Below are positions 43,520 through 53,555 of a stretch of DNA of 64,000 bases, in pieces. A program made the position numbers and the translations under genes. The stretch covers positions 1,612,001-1,676,000 of the forward strand of contig NZ_RJTX01000001.1 in the NCBI RefSeq assembly GCF_003729955.1. Direction: 5' to 3'. The notes beneath the pieces are model-generated. The model worked only from the letters and a program-made list of their open reading frames with translations. It was not told where the DNA came from and made no database searches. The stretch comes from Chryseobacterium daecheongense. Its GTDB lineage: Bacteria > Bacteroidota > Bacteroidia > Flavobacteriales > Weeksellaceae. Numbering within the stretch: the stretch's first letter is position 1; the number at the start of each line of letters is the position of its first letter.

Positions 43520-44416
43520 TTATAAGTCTTTATTTTTTAATAATTGTAGAACTTGCTGCTCTAATTTTTCAATCTTTTCGGATTGAGATTTCAGCGTTTT
43601 ATTTTCTTGCTGAAGCCGTTCAATCTGTTCTTGCTGAGACTTTAACTGCTTGTTCTGCCCAATAGAGTACAAAGTAAGTTCTTCAATCTTTTCCAAAAGC
43701 TTTGCATCCATTTCGCCCAAATTGATTCCATTTTTTACAACTTCCTCAGCAGATGGAATATTAGGAAGATGACCGTTCTCTGTAATATACTTTTCTACCT
43801 CATCTAAAGTATTGAGCTTATAATGCTTTTTAAATACATAATCTGCCCAACCATTTGCAGAAGCAATATCTACCTTTACTTTTTCCGCTTTTATACCATC
43901 CCTTACAAATAGCCTGTAGGAATTACAATCACTACATCCTGAAAGTGCATAATTATCCCAAGCAATGCCAATAAAAACTTTTCCGCTGTTTCTTACTGAA
44001 AATACGGGTTTCGCCCAATCGCCAGAAGACAGAGGGGTGGATAGGGTTAAAATACCAATATCATTGGATTGATACTTATCGTACTTAAGCCACATCAAAT
44101 CCATTCCTCCATTAATGTTTTGTGCATTATTAAAGAAATGATAACTATCGCGGCTAGTTACATCTGTTACAAATTCTGTATTGCCGAAAAAATTCAATGC
44201 CCTGTTTGGACTGGGAGCAATTCCTATTCCGATATTACCGGAAGGATTAATTCGAATTCTCTCAATACTATTTGTTTTAATAACAAAATCTTTTGCATCG
44301 GTTGTTCCTATAAAATTAGTGGAAGAGTCTATCCCTGTATTACCTGTAAGATTCCATGATTGTGCATAAGCGAATGACGTCGTTAATAAGGCTAACGACA
44401 ATAATTTTATTCTCAT
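43520..44416 (-). CDS. secreted tail-fibre-like surface protein with C-terminal coiled coil
   Basis: 298 residues with a signal peptide (RIKLLSLALLTTSFAYAQ). The first half has phage tail-fibre-like repeats (RIRINPSGNIGIGIAPSPNRALNFFG). The conserved segment HYKLNTLDEVEKYITENGHLPNIPSAEEVVKNGINLGEMDAKLLEKIEELTLY is common near the end of Bacteroidota surface proteins, and a Gln/Lys coiled coil finishes the protein. I chose the ATG at 44416, which places the signal peptide at the start. It is probably displayed on the cell surface. Confidence 0.75.
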   Translation of the reverse strand: MRIKLLSLALLTTSFAYAQSWNLTGNTGIDSSTNFIGTTDAKDFVIKTNSIERIRINPSGNIGIGIAPSPNRALNFFGNTEFVTDVTSRDSYHFFNNAQNINGGMDLMWLKYDKYQSNDIGILTLSTPLSSGDWAKPVFSVRNSGKVFIGIAWDNYALSGCSDCNSYRLFVRDGIKAEKVKVDIASANGWADYVFKKHYKLNTLDEVEKYITENGHLPNIPSAEEVVKNGINLGEMDAKLLEKIEELTLYSIGQNKQLKSQQEQIERLQQENKTLKSQSEKIEKLEQQVLQLLKNKDL

Positions 44417-44599
44417 AATTGTGAATTTTTTGTAAAAATACATTTTTTTATTCACCCTGAATAAAAACATGCAGTTCAAATTACAAATAGCTTATTTTAA
44501 GCATTATACATTAATAAAAATAATTAACAAAACAAGATTTCTGTCAAAGCAAAGACACTATTTGTAAAATTTCTACACACAATAAAAAAAGAACTTCTA

Positions 44600-44896
44600 T
44601 TATTTTAAATACTCATCCGGAATCATGATATTATTCTCCTTCATATAGTTAATCAAATCACGATACTTATCTTCATAATCATCTGTGGAACACTTATGGG
44701 AAATGCTACAAATATCTGAAGGTTTTATTTCCAGAATGTCTGAAATCTTTGTGAGTATTTCGAGATTGATCTTCACTTTGGAATTTTCAATATCCGAATA
44801 AGCTTTCTGGGAAATTCCCATCTCGAAAGCCATATACTCCTGGGTAAGATCTTTACTTCTTCGGATTTTTCTGATGTTTTGACCACATATTTTCAT
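44600..44896 (-). CDS. XRE-family transcriptional regulator
   Basis: 98 residues. The helix-turn-helix is IRKIRRSKDLTQEYMAFEMGISQKAYSDIENSKVKINLEILTKISDILEI. The rest is short and polar, ending in a Met/Ile tail, with no clear ligand domain. It may control the tail-fibre-like gene or act elsewhere. A -7 box TAACTTTG lies at 44953-44960 on the minus strand. Confidence 0.85.
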   Translation of the reverse strand: MKICGQNIRKIRRSKDLTQEYMAFEMGISQKAYSDIENSKVKINLEILTKISDILEIKPSDICSISHKCSTDDYEDKYRDLINYMKENNIMIPDEYLK

Positions 44897-44952
44897 TGCG
44901 TCTGTTTTAGTAGTTTTCGGTATAGTTTAGAAGATGAGCTACTAGCCTCTAA

Positions 44953-44960
44953 CAAAGTTA
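44953..44960 (-). promoter_or_regulatory. -7 box TAACTTTG for the XRE gene
   Basis: Minus-strand TAACTTTG fits TAnnTTTG. ATG, one mismatch from TTG, lies 19 bases upstream. The start codon is 57 bases downstream. Confidence 0.45.
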
Positions 44961-45077
44961 ATAAATACCTTTGGCATAACATTATACACTTATATGATAT
45001 TTATTTCTCTATGACAATTGAGCTTAAAAAAGCCAGGCTATAAAGGATAAATATCACCTCTGGACAATACGTTAATT

Positions 45078-47357
45078 ATGGAGACGCAAAAATTTAATTA
45101 TGACAATACCATTGTCAGAGCATTCTTGTATGCCACCGTTATATTTGGACTTGTAGGGTTTCTTCTGGGTTTGACTGCTGCATTAATGCTCTTCTACCCT
45201 GAACTTCCGGAATTTTTATTCGGAACGGATGATACAACCATTAAAAGCTTAAGAAGTGGCAATATCCAGGGATTGATCAATACACAGGGTGCTATGGGAT
45301 TCGGAAGAATCAGAATGCTTCACACCAGTGCCGTGATCTTTGCTTTTGTGTGTAATTCATTCTTCTGCGGAGCCTATTACAGCTTACAAAGGTTATTAAA
45401 AACAAGAATGTACAGTGATACTTTATCATGGATCCATTTCTGGACATGGCAGATCATGATCATCGCTGTTGTGATTACCTTCTTAATGGGAATCAATACC
45501 TCTAAAGAATATGCAGAACATGAATGGCCAATTGATATTTTGATCGCGTTCTCATGGATCATCTTCGGGATCAATATGTTCGGAACGATTGCCAAAAGAA
45601 GAGTGAGACACCTTTACGTAGCAATCTGGTTCTTTATCGGTACCTGGATCGCGGTAGCAATGCTTCACATCTTTAACAACCTAGAGGTTCCATTATCATT
45701 CACTGGATGGAAATCATACTCAGCGTATGCAGGAGTGAAGGATGCCCTTGTACAATGGTGGTATGGTCACAATGCAGTAGCATTTGTATTAACGACACCA
45801 GTTCTTGGTTTGATGTATTATTTCTTACCAAAAGCTGCTGACAGACCGGTTTTCTCTTATAAGTTATCCATTATTCACTTCTGGTCATTGATATTCGTTT
45901 ACCTATGGGCTGGTCCTCACCACCTTCAGTATACAGCCCTTCCGGCATGGGCTCAAGCATTGGGAACAGGTTTCTCCATCATGCTTATTGCACCGTCTTG
46001 GGGAGGAATGCTAAATGGTCTTCTTACATTAAGAGGAGCTTGGGATAAAGTGAGAGAAAATCCTATTCTTAAATTCTTCGTGGTTGCAGTAACCTGTTAT
46101 GGTATGGCAACATTTGAAGGACCGCTTTTAGCTACTAAATCTTTAAATAAAATCGGGCATTATACCGATTGGGTTATCGGGCACGTTCATATTGGTGCTT
46201 TGGGATGGAACGGATTCATGGCCTTCGGAATTGTATATTACCTTATTCCGGTAATGTGGAGAACTAAACTTTGGTCTGTAAAATTAGCTAACTGGCATTT
46301 CTGGTTAGGAACATTAGGAATTATTTTCTATGCAGTACCAATGTATATTTCAGGGTTCACTCAGGGGTTAATGTGGAAACAGTTCAACCCGGATGGAACA
46401 TTAGTATGGAAAAACTGGTTAGATACGGTAACCGCTATTATTCCTTACTTTAAAATGAGATTCTTAGGTGGTCTTTTCTATATTTCAGGAGCGATTTTAA
46501 TGGTGATCAACGCTTATAAAACCATTAAATCAGGGTCATTCCAGAGAGAAGTCCCCGCAGAGGCTCCCGCATTGGCCAATATCGGAAGCCAGAGAAGAGA
46601 AGGCGAAGGTATCCATTTATGGATTGAAAGAACACCTAAACTACTTTCCATATTAGCATTTATAACCATTGCTATTGGAGGAATCATAGAAATTGTTCCT
46701 ACTCTTACCGTCAAAAGCAATCTTCCACAGATTACTGCTGTAAAACCGTACACCCCCTTAGAACTGGAAGGAAGAGATTTATACATCCGTGAGGGCTGTA
46801 ACTCCTGCCACTCCCAAATGATAAGGCCTTTCCGTGATGAAGTCGTAAGATTTGAAGGAAAGAACGGACAGTATTCAAAAGCCGGAGAGTTCGTGTATGA
46901 CAGACCATTCTTATGGGGATCAAAAAGAACAGGCCCTGATTTGCACAGAGAAGGAGGAAGAAATCCGGATTCATGGCACTTTAAGCACATGTATAATCCA
47001 AGAATCACTTCCGCAGGTTCTATTATGCCCCGCTTCCCATGGCTGATTACCAACAAACTGGACCGTTCTGAAATGGTGAATAAAATGAAGCTCATGAAGA
47101 ATGCATTTGATGTGCCATATACAAAAGCACAGATAGATTCCGCCAATCAATGGGCCGATAATCAATCCAAAGCCATTGTAAAAAGAATTTATTCGGAAGC
47201 TGTTGATGTAAAAGATCAAATAGAAAAAGACAAAATAACAAAAGGAGGCACATTCGTACCGCTTGAACAAAGAGAAATTATAGCGATGATTGCCTATCTG
47301 CAAAGATTGGGAACAGATATTAAGACCACAGATATCAAAACAGCCAGTGCGGAATAA
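45078..47357 (+). CDS. ccoNO: cbb3-type cytochrome c oxidase, fused CcoN-CcoO
   Basis: 759 residues joining subunits I and II of the high-affinity terminal oxidase. The CcoN part (about 1-490) has many helices and the heme and copper ligands: RMLHTSAVIF, QWWYGHNAV, WAGPHHLQYTALP and VIGHVHIGALGWNGF. The CcoO part begins with the anchor LLSILAFITIAIGGIIEIVP and has the single heme motif CNSCH (about residues 574-578). The fusion is known in Bacteroidota. It pumps protons while reducing oxygen. ccoP follows after 19 bases; ccoQ is absent. Confidence 0.95.
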   Translation: METQKFNYDNTIVRAFLYATVIFGLVGFLLGLTAALMLFYPELPEFLFGTDDTTIKSLRSGNIQGLINTQGAMGFGRIRMLHTSAVIFAFVCNSFFCGAYYSLQRLLKTRMYSDTLSWIHFWTWQIMIIAVVITFLMGINTSKEYAEHEWPIDILIAFSWIIFGINMFGTIAKRRVRHLYVAIWFFIGTWIAVAMLHIFNNLEVPLSFTGWKSYSAYAGVKDALVQWWYGHNAVAFVLTTPVLGLMYYFLPKAADRPVFSYKLSIIHFWSLIFVYLWAGPHHLQYTALPAWAQALGTGFSIMLIAPSWGGMLNGLLTLRGAWDKVRENPILKFFVVAVTCYGMATFEGPLLATKSLNKIGHYTDWVIGHVHIGALGWNGFMAFGIVYYLIPVMWRTKLWSVKLANWHFWLGTLGIIFYAVPMYISGFTQGLMWKQFNPDGTLVWKNWLDTVTAIIPYFKMRFLGGLFYISGAILMVINAYKTIKSGSFQREVPAEAPALANIGSQRREGEGIHLWIERTPKLLSILAFITIAIGGIIEIVPTLTVKSNLPQITAVKPYTPLELEGRDLYIREGCNSCHSQMIRPFRDEVVRFEGKNGQYSKAGEFVYDRPFLWGSKRTGPDLHREGGRNPDSWHFKHMYNPRITSAGSIMPRFPWLITNKLDRSEMVNKMKLMKNAFDVPYTKAQIDSANQWADNQSKAIVKRIYSEAVDVKDQIEKDKITKGGTFVPLEQREIIAMIAYLQRLGTDIKTTDIKTASAE

Positions 47358-47376
47358 CTAACCAAATAAAAGAGCA

Positions 47377-48258
47377 ATGAAAACGAGAACTCCCATTTCC
47401 ATATATATTGCGGTAACCGTAGGTTTAACCATTATGGCATTTGAAATGTTCAGCCAGGACGGAAATTATTTTTCTTCCCCTTATTTTTGGGTATTGCTTA
47501 TCATTACCATTATTCTTCTTTTCATCCTGAATTCCATTGGAGATTTGATTGAAAATGAAAATTTCAGCAGATTAACGGAGGAAGAAAAAAAGCTATACCT
47601 GGAAGATAAAAAAACATCTTACTTTCAAAAGCTATGGAATTCTGCCTTTAAAAAACAGTCACAATCTGAAGAAAAGGATATTCTTATCGATCATGGTTTC
47701 GATGGAATTACAGAACTTGACAATTCACTTCCAAAATGGTGGATAGGACTATTCTGGTTCGGATGTATATTCTGTGCGGTTTATATGATTGCATTTGCCT
47801 TTACGGATTATGCACATCCAGATTCGGAATATGTGTCGGAAACCAAGACCATGATGGCTTCCATAGCAGAATTTGAAAAAAATGCACCTCCCGTTAATCT
47901 GGAAACCGCAAAATACAGTGCTGATAATGTTGCAGAAGGAGAACAGCTTTTTAAAACCAATTGTGTAACCTGTCATTCTGATGGAGGAAAAGGAGGAATC
48001 GGTCCTAACCTTACTGATAAACACTGGATCAACATCAAAGAAAAAACTCTTTTCAAAAATGTATTCTGGATGCTGGAGAATGGGTCTCCCAATAACCCAA
48101 CGATGAGACCTTTCATCAAGGAAGGAACCATAACAGGAAGAGATGCTGAGAAAATTGCTGCTTACGTTTACCATATCAACCAGGAAACTGCGCCTGTAAC
48201 CGAAGCACAGGGAGGTGCTGCCCCACAGGGAGAACAGGCCAAATGGGAAAATGAATAG
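47377..48258 (+). CDS. ccoP: cbb3-type cytochrome c oxidase subunit CcoP
   Basis: 293-residue membrane-anchored c-type cytochrome. Two hydrophobic helices (about 5-25 and 33-52) precede a soluble linker, a third helix (WWIGLFWFGCIFCAVYMIAFAF) and a cytochrome c domain with one heme motif CVTCH (about residues 196-200). Proteobacterial CcoP has two hemes; one is usual here. Axial methionine is probably in NNPTMRPF. It transfers electrons to CcoNO. The 3' region carries two structured elements. Confidence 0.93.
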   Translation: MKTRTPISIYIAVTVGLTIMAFEMFSQDGNYFSSPYFWVLLIITIILLFILNSIGDLIENENFSRLTEEEKKLYLEDKKTSYFQKLWNSAFKKQSQSEEKDILIDHGFDGITELDNSLPKWWIGLFWFGCIFCAVYMIAFAFTDYAHPDSEYVSETKTMMASIAEFEKNAPPVNLETAKYSADNVAEGEQLFKTNCVTCHSDGGKGGIGPNLTDKHWINIKEKTLFKNVFWMLENGSPNNPTMRPFIKEGTITGRDAEKIAAYVYHINQETAPVTEAQGGAAPQGEQAKWENE

Positions 48259-48293
48259 TAACTGATAAAAACACTCAATTATATACATGCCAT

Positions 48294-48364
48294 GCCCCCT
48301 AACTAACATTTGAATTTTCATTTTTTGCAAAACCTTTTCAATACATAAAATGATTAAAGGGGGC
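48294..48364 (+). terminator. long-loop hairpin after ccoP
   Basis: GCCCCCT (48294-48300) and AGGGGGC (48358-48364) are perfect 7-bp arms around 57 bases; TTTT follows. It could close the ccoNO-ccoP transcript, though the long loop makes this less certain. Confidence 0.4.
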
Positions 48365-48374
48365 TTTTAAAAAT

Positions 48375-48458
48375 AAATCCTAGCTTTGGCTGTCTCATCA
48401 ACTAATTCACTTGACTAGACTAAACTAAATTCCATAATAGGCAGCCAAGGCAGGATTT
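48375..48458. repeat. imperfect inverted repeat between ccoP and tamB
   Basis: AAATCCTAGCTTTGGCTG (48375-48392) faces CAGCCAAGGCAGGATTT (48442-48458), pairing 7+7 bp at the ends with a small internal mismatch and a 49-base loop. T residues follow on the plus strand. It could be a terminator, a small structured RNA or the trace of a mobile element. Confidence 0.5.
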
Positions 48459-48509
48459 TTGTATTCAAATTAGGATACCACAAGCGATAACATTTGAAAC
48501 TTCATTTGT

Positions 48510-48517
48510 TATCTTTG
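48510..48517 (+). promoter_or_regulatory. -7 box TATCTTTG before tamB
   Basis: TATCTTTG fits TAnnTTTG and ends 16 bases before the TTG start at 48534. Transcription would begin near 48524, which limits possible start codons and supports the TTG. Confidence 0.5.
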
Positions 48518-48533
48518 TTTAAAACCCGAAAAT

Positions 48534-51500
48534 TTGAAACTGAAAATAAACAAAAGAAAAATTCTTAGGGGTATTCTGATAACGATTATTTCGATATTCG
48601 TTTTACTTACTCTGCTTATTTTCAGCTTAAGGCTTCCGGTGGTCCAAAATTTTTTAAAAGACAAGCTGGTCGTCTATCTTGAGAAAAAAATCAAAACAAA
48701 AGTCAGTATAGACAGAGTGTATGTGGGATTTCCCAATAGCCTCGTCATGGAAAAGCTTTATCTGGAAGGCCAGAATAAAGATACTCTTTTAGCGGTCAGG
48801 AAGCTTGATGTCGGGTTGCATATGCTCAAACTGATCAACTCCACCGCAGATATCACTTCTGCCAGTATGGAAGGAGTCCGGGCCAATGTGGTGAGAAAAC
48901 CGGATGGCAAATTCAATTTCGATTACATTATTGATGCGTTTGCAACAAAAGATGCAGAAGAAAGTCCATCCAAACCGTTCATTATTTCTCTTGACAAGAT
49001 CAATCTGAAAGATATTGGCGTTACGTTTAATGACCAGCAATCCAGGAATGACCTTACAGTATATTTCAGATCGTTTGATACGAGAGTACGGACTTTTGAT
49101 CTGGATAAAAACACCTATGCTTTCAATGACATCAATCTTGATGGCTTAAAGCTAAAGTTAAAACAAGACTTGGTAGAGGAAGTTTCTGAAAACGTAGAAG
49201 AAAAAGTAGATTCCCTCAATCAGAAAAAATCTATGAAAATTGGTTTAAAGGGAGTAAAATTCACAAATTTTGATATTGATTATGGCGATGATAATACCAA
49301 AACCTTCGCCAAAGTTCTGTTTAAAGAATTAAGTACCCGGGTTAATAAACTTGACCTTGAAAACAATTCTTACAGTATTGCTAATGTTATCCTTTCCGGT
49401 GCGGATATTAATGCTAATCTTTATCTACCTGCCGCAAATGCCAATCCGAAAAATTCAAAACAGCCATCTACAAAAACGGAAAAAGAAAAAGCTCTTCAAT
49501 TGCTCTTGGGCAAGCTTCTTCTGAATGATGTAAAAGTGGCTTATAATAATACCGCAATAGCACCTACCAAATCAGGTATGGATTTTAACCATCTGAATTT
49601 CTCCAAAACGAATTTGGAAATCAGAAATTTCAGAATGGAAAACAATACCTTCGCAGGAACAGTAAATTCTGCGGAGATCCAGGAATCCCGTGGTTTGAAT
49701 ATCCAGAAATTCAATACCGATTTTGTGTATGAGGAGAAACAGGCTTACCTGAAAGACCTGTATCTTCAAACACCTAAAACTGTTTTACGGGATGAGATCA
49801 TATTGAATTATAATTCCATTGAACAGTTAACCGCCAATCCGGGAGCTTTAAAAATTTCAGCCAGCATCCGCAATTCCAAAATCGGATTTTCTGATATCCT
49901 GAATATTGTTCCTACTTTAAGAAATACAGTTCCTTTCAGCAAATATCCAAATGCTATAGTAAATGTGAATGCCTTGGTCAACGGAACAGTAAATGATATG
50001 ATGATCAAAGATTTAAAATTATCAGGTCTAGATCAATTGAAAGTTTCTGCGGCCGGAAGGATCAGAAATATGATGAATCCTGAGAATTTATATTATGATC
50101 TTCGTATCGGGGAACTGTCGTCATCAGGAAAAACAATTTTCAATCTGGTCCCTAAAAATACGATTCCTTCTAATATCTCTCTTCCCTCCTATTTCAGTAT
50201 AAAAGGTACAGCAAAAGGAACTACAGAAGTGGTAAATACCAATCTGAGCCTTACCTCAACTCTTGGAAATGCCGGAATTATTGCTCAGGTAGACATGAGA
50301 AGAAAAAATCATGAATTATATGACGTAAAAGCCAACCTTCAGAATTTGCAGATCGGTAAAATCATCCAGAATAAAGATTTAGGAGCTATTACTGCACAAA
50401 TTTCCGCCAAAGGGGAAAGCTTTGATTTCAAGAATGCTAAAGCAAACCTGAAAGGATATGTAAGCTCTGCGGGCTATAAAGGCTATCGCTATCAGAATAT
50501 GAATTTAACAGGCAAGATCAATCGTGGTGCCTATGATATTGTATTGAATTCAAAAGATCCGAATGCCAATTTGCAATTAACTGCTTCCGGAGTGTATGAC
50601 GAAAAAAATCCAATGGTAAAAGTAAATGGGAATATCAACAAACTTGATCTGAATAAGCTTGGTTTTTATGAAAAACCGATGATCATTGCAGGAAAAATTG
50701 ACGGGGATTTCACCAATTTGGATCCAGATCACTTGAATGGATATCTCAATCTTCAGGATTTTGCCATGTCCGATACCAAAGAAGTCTATCCAATTCAGGA
50801 AATCAATATAAAAACAGTTTCCACATCAGATTCAACTAAAATCAATCTGAATTCCCAGATTGCAGATGTAGAACTGAAAGGTAAATACAGGCTTACCCAG
50901 ATTTTCGGATCATTACAGCAGACAATCAACCAGTATTACCAGTTCCAGAAGCCAGATAAAACTCAAAAGATTGAAGCCGGGCAATATTTTACCTTTAATG
51001 CGAAGATTAAAAACGATGATCTCATCAGAAAATTTGTTCCTGATCTGAAAAGCTTTGAAACAATTAATATCGTTGGAAATTATGATGCAGACACTCAAAA
51101 AATCGAAATAGACGGACAAATTCCGCAGGTTTTATATGGTGAAAATTCCATTGAAAATGCTTCATTGAAAATAACTAATGAAAATCAGGCTTTACAGTAT
51201 AATCTGGATGTTGCTTCCTTAAAAAGTGAAAGCTTTGCCTTAAATAAAGTGAATATCAACGGAGACATTGCCAACAATATCATCAATTATAACATCACTA
51301 CCAAAGACGAAAAAAATACAACCCGTTTCTTAATTGCAGGAAATGCAAAGTCTTTGAATGATGTTACGGAAATTTCATTGAATCCAAATGGTTTAAAGCT
51401 TAATTATAATGACTGGACTGTGGCTGAAAACAATAAAATACAGATCAGCAGCAGTGGAATTGTAGCTGATAATTTCAGGCTTTCCAATGCAGGAAGTGAA

Positions 51501-53555
51501 ATTCTGCTGCAATCGGAAACCAATTCACCCTCCAGTCCTTTAAATATTTCGTTGAAAGATTTTAAAATAGAAACCATTACGGAAATCATTAAAAAGGACT
51601 CCCTATTGGCAAAAGGAACCATCAACGGAACAGCACAGCTTAGAAACGTCACCAAAAATATGACTTTCACTTCTGATCTGAATATTTCTGATCTTATCGT
51701 ATACGGAAGTCCAGTAGGAAATCTGGATGTAAAAGTAAACAGCAGCTCAGCCAGCGTTCTTAATGCTGACATTGCCCTTTCCGGAAATAATAATGATGTA
51801 AAAATCCTTGGTGATTATAATACCTCTTCAAGCACGTTTGATATGAATATGGATATCAATCAACTTCAGATGAAGAGTATTCAAGGATTCACAATGAATG
51901 CGATCACAAATGCAGAAGGCTATCTTTCAGGAGACCTGAAGATCACGGGGAGTACCGAAAAACCTAATATTTTAGGAAAAGTAAAATTTAATAATGCTGG
52001 ACTGATGATTTCACAGACGGGAAGTGATTTCAGAAATATTAATGATGAAATTGATTTTACCAACCGTGGAATTGCCTTCAATCAATTCAAAATAAAAGAT
52101 AAAGATGGAAATTCTCTTGCGCTGAACGGAGAAATCCTTACTCAAAACTACAGAGATTTTGCTTTCAATTTTGATGTGAATGCCAAAGATTTCAAAGTAG
52201 TAAACTCTGAGAAATCGAATGAGGCCATTATGTATGGAACTCTTGCCATTGATGCGAATCTGCATGTTCGCGGAAATTTAGATTTACCAAAAGTTGACGG
52301 AAGATTAACCGTTGCAGACAATACAGACTTTACTTTCGTTCTTCCTCAATCCACTCCTTCTGTACAGGAAAGAGAAGGCATCGTGGAATTCATTGACCAA
52401 GATCAGGTGGTCCTGAATAAGACCATTAAAGCAGATTCCCTGAATACAGACAGCCGCATCAGAGGTATGGATGTAAATGTAAATATAGAAATTCATAAAG
52501 AAGCCCAATTGTCTATTCTTATTGATAAAGTAAACGGAGATTTTGTTAAACTTCAGGGTGAAGCTCAATTAACAGGTGGCATTGATCCATCAGGAAAAAC
52601 AACTTTGGTAGGAGTCTATGAAGTGGAAAAAGGTTCTTATGAACTCACTGTAAGTGTACTGAAACGTAAGTTTGATATCCAAAAAGGAAGTACCATTACA
52701 TGGACCGGTGAACCTACTGCTGCCAATCTGGATATCACCGCCGTATATAAAACAGAAGCCCCGCCAATAGATTTGCTGGAGCAGCAACTAAGCGGCATGT
52801 CTGCTTCCGATATGAATATGTATAAGCAAAGAATTCCTTTCAATACGTTGCTTAAAATGAAAGGAGAACTTTTAAAGCCTCAGATCACCTTTGATATTAC
52901 AACGGAAGAAGAAAATAATGCAGTGGCATCTTCTGTAACAGATAACGTAAATGCTAAGCTAGCCCAATTAAGAACAGAAGAGTCTGAAATGAACAAACAG
53001 GTTTTTGCACTGTTACTATTGAACCGTTTCGTGGGGGAAAATCCTTTCCAAAGCGGTGCCGGATTGTCTGCTGAATCCATGGCCAGACAAAGTGTAAGTA
53101 AAATTCTTTCTCAACAATTGAATAATCTTGCGTCCGGATTAATCAAAGGAGTGGATTTGAATTTTGACCTTGAATCTTCCGAAGACTATTCTTCAGGAGA
53201 AAAAAATACAAGAACCGACCTGAATGTAGATATCAGCAAAAAGCTGCTGAATGACCGTTTAAAAGTTTCGGTGGGAAGTAATTTCGGACTGGAAGGCGAT
53301 GCAAGGCAGAATGAAAATATGACAAATATTGCAGGTGATGTTACCGTAGACTACAGTCTTTCCAAAGACGGAAGGTATATGCTGCGTGCCTACCGTAAGA
53401 ATGAATATCAGGTGGCTCTTCAGGGGCAGATTGTAGAAACAGGAGTCGGGTTTATCATTACATTGGATTATGATAAATTCCGGGAGATTTTTCAAAAATC
53501 CAGAAAAAATAAAGTCAAAGAAAATAAAACGAATCAAGTAGTAGAGTTTAAATAA
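48534..53555 (+). CDS. tamB: TamB-like translocation/assembly module protein
   Basis: 1673 residues, an AsmA/TamB-family protein that bridges the inner and outer membranes for outer-membrane protein or lipid assembly. A single N-terminal anchor (RGILITIISIFVLLTLLIFSL, about residues 12-32) is followed by a long beta-helical region with repeating strands and the conserved C-terminal TamB domain (about 1200-1673; VEGDARQ-like and NVDISKKLLNDRLKVSVGSNFG segments). The start is TTG 48534: no ATG lies before the anchor. It overlaps tamL by TAATG. Confidence 0.88.
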   Translation: MKLKINKRKILRGILITIISIFVLLTLLIFSLRLPVVQNFLKDKLVVYLEKKIKTKVSIDRVYVGFPNSLVMEKLYLEGQNKDTLLAVRKLDVGLHMLKLINSTADITSASMEGVRANVVRKPDGKFNFDYIIDAFATKDAEESPSKPFIISLDKINLKDIGVTFNDQQSRNDLTVYFRSFDTRVRTFDLDKNTYAFNDINLDGLKLKLKQDLVEEVSENVEEKVDSLNQKKSMKIGLKGVKFTNFDIDYGDDNTKTFAKVLFKELSTRVNKLDLENNSYSIANVILSGADINANLYLPAANANPKNSKQPSTKTEKEKALQLLLGKLLLNDVKVAYNNTAIAPTKSGMDFNHLNFSKTNLEIRNFRMENNTFAGTVNSAEIQESRGLNIQKFNTDFVYEEKQAYLKDLYLQTPKTVLRDEIILNYNSIEQLTANPGALKISASIRNSKIGFSDILNIVPTLRNTVPFSKYPNAIVNVNALVNGTVNDMMIKDLKLSGLDQLKVSAAGRIRNMMNPENLYYDLRIGELSSSGKTIFNLVPKNTIPSNISLPSYFSIKGTAKGTTEVVNTNLSLTSTLGNAGIIAQVDMRRKNHELYDVKANLQNLQIGKIIQNKDLGAITAQISAKGESFDFKNAKANLKGYVSSAGYKGYRYQNMNLTGKINRGAYDIVLNSKDPNANLQLTASGVYDEKNPMVKVNGNINKLDLNKLGFYEKPMIIAGKIDGDFTNLDPDHLNGYLNLQDFAMSDTKEVYPIQEINIKTVSTSDSTKINLNSQIADVELKGKYRLTQIFGSLQQTINQYYQFQKPDKTQKIEAGQYFTFNAKIKNDDLIRKFVPDLKSFETINIVGNYDADTQKIEIDGQIPQVLYGENSIENASLKITNENQALQYNLDVASLKSESFALNKVNINGDIANNIINYNITTKDEKNTTRFLIAGNAKSLNDVTEISLNPNGLKLNYNDWTVAENNKIQISSSGIVADNFRLSNAGSEILLQSETNSPSSPLNISLKDFKIETITEIIKKDSLLAKGTINGTAQLRNVTKNMTFTSDLNISDLIVYGSPVGNLDVKVNSSSASVLNADIALSGNNNDVKILGDYNTSSSTFDMNMDINQLQMKSIQGFTMNAITNAEGYLSGDLKITGSTEKPNILGKVKFNNAGLMISQTGSDFRNINDEIDFTNRGIAFNQFKIKDKDGNSLALNGEILTQNYRDFAFNFDVNAKDFKVVNSEKSNEAIMYGTLAIDANLHVRGNLDLPKVDGRLTVADNTDFTFVLPQSTPSVQEREGIVEFIDQDQVVLNKTIKADSLNTDSRIRGMDVNVNIEIHKEAQLSILIDKVNGDFVKLQGEAQLTGGIDPSGKTTLVGVYEVEKGSYELTVSVLKRKFDIQKGSTITWTGEPTAANLDITAVYKTEAPPIDLLEQQLSGMSASDMNMYKQRIPFNTLLKMKGELLKPQITFDITTEEENNAVASSVTDNVNAKLAQLRTEESEMNKQVFALLLLNRFVGENPFQSGAGLSAESMARQSVSKILSQQLNNLASGLIKGVDLNFDLESSEDYSSGEKNTRTDLNVDISKKLLNDRLKVSVGSNFGLEGDARQNENMTNIAGDVTVDYSLSKDGRYMLRAYRKNEYQVALQGQIVETGVGFIITLDYDKFREIFQKSRKNKVKENKTNQVVEFK

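Noticed and set aside
43451..44600. Attachment-site duplicate of the tRNA-Gln 3' end
   Set aside because: No second copy of the TTCGAATCCC end of the tRNA was found in the following region.
46514..47146. 210-codon minus-strand open frame inside ccoNO
   Set aside because: Antisense to the cytochrome part of ccoNO, with composition expected from reverse reading; no domain seen.
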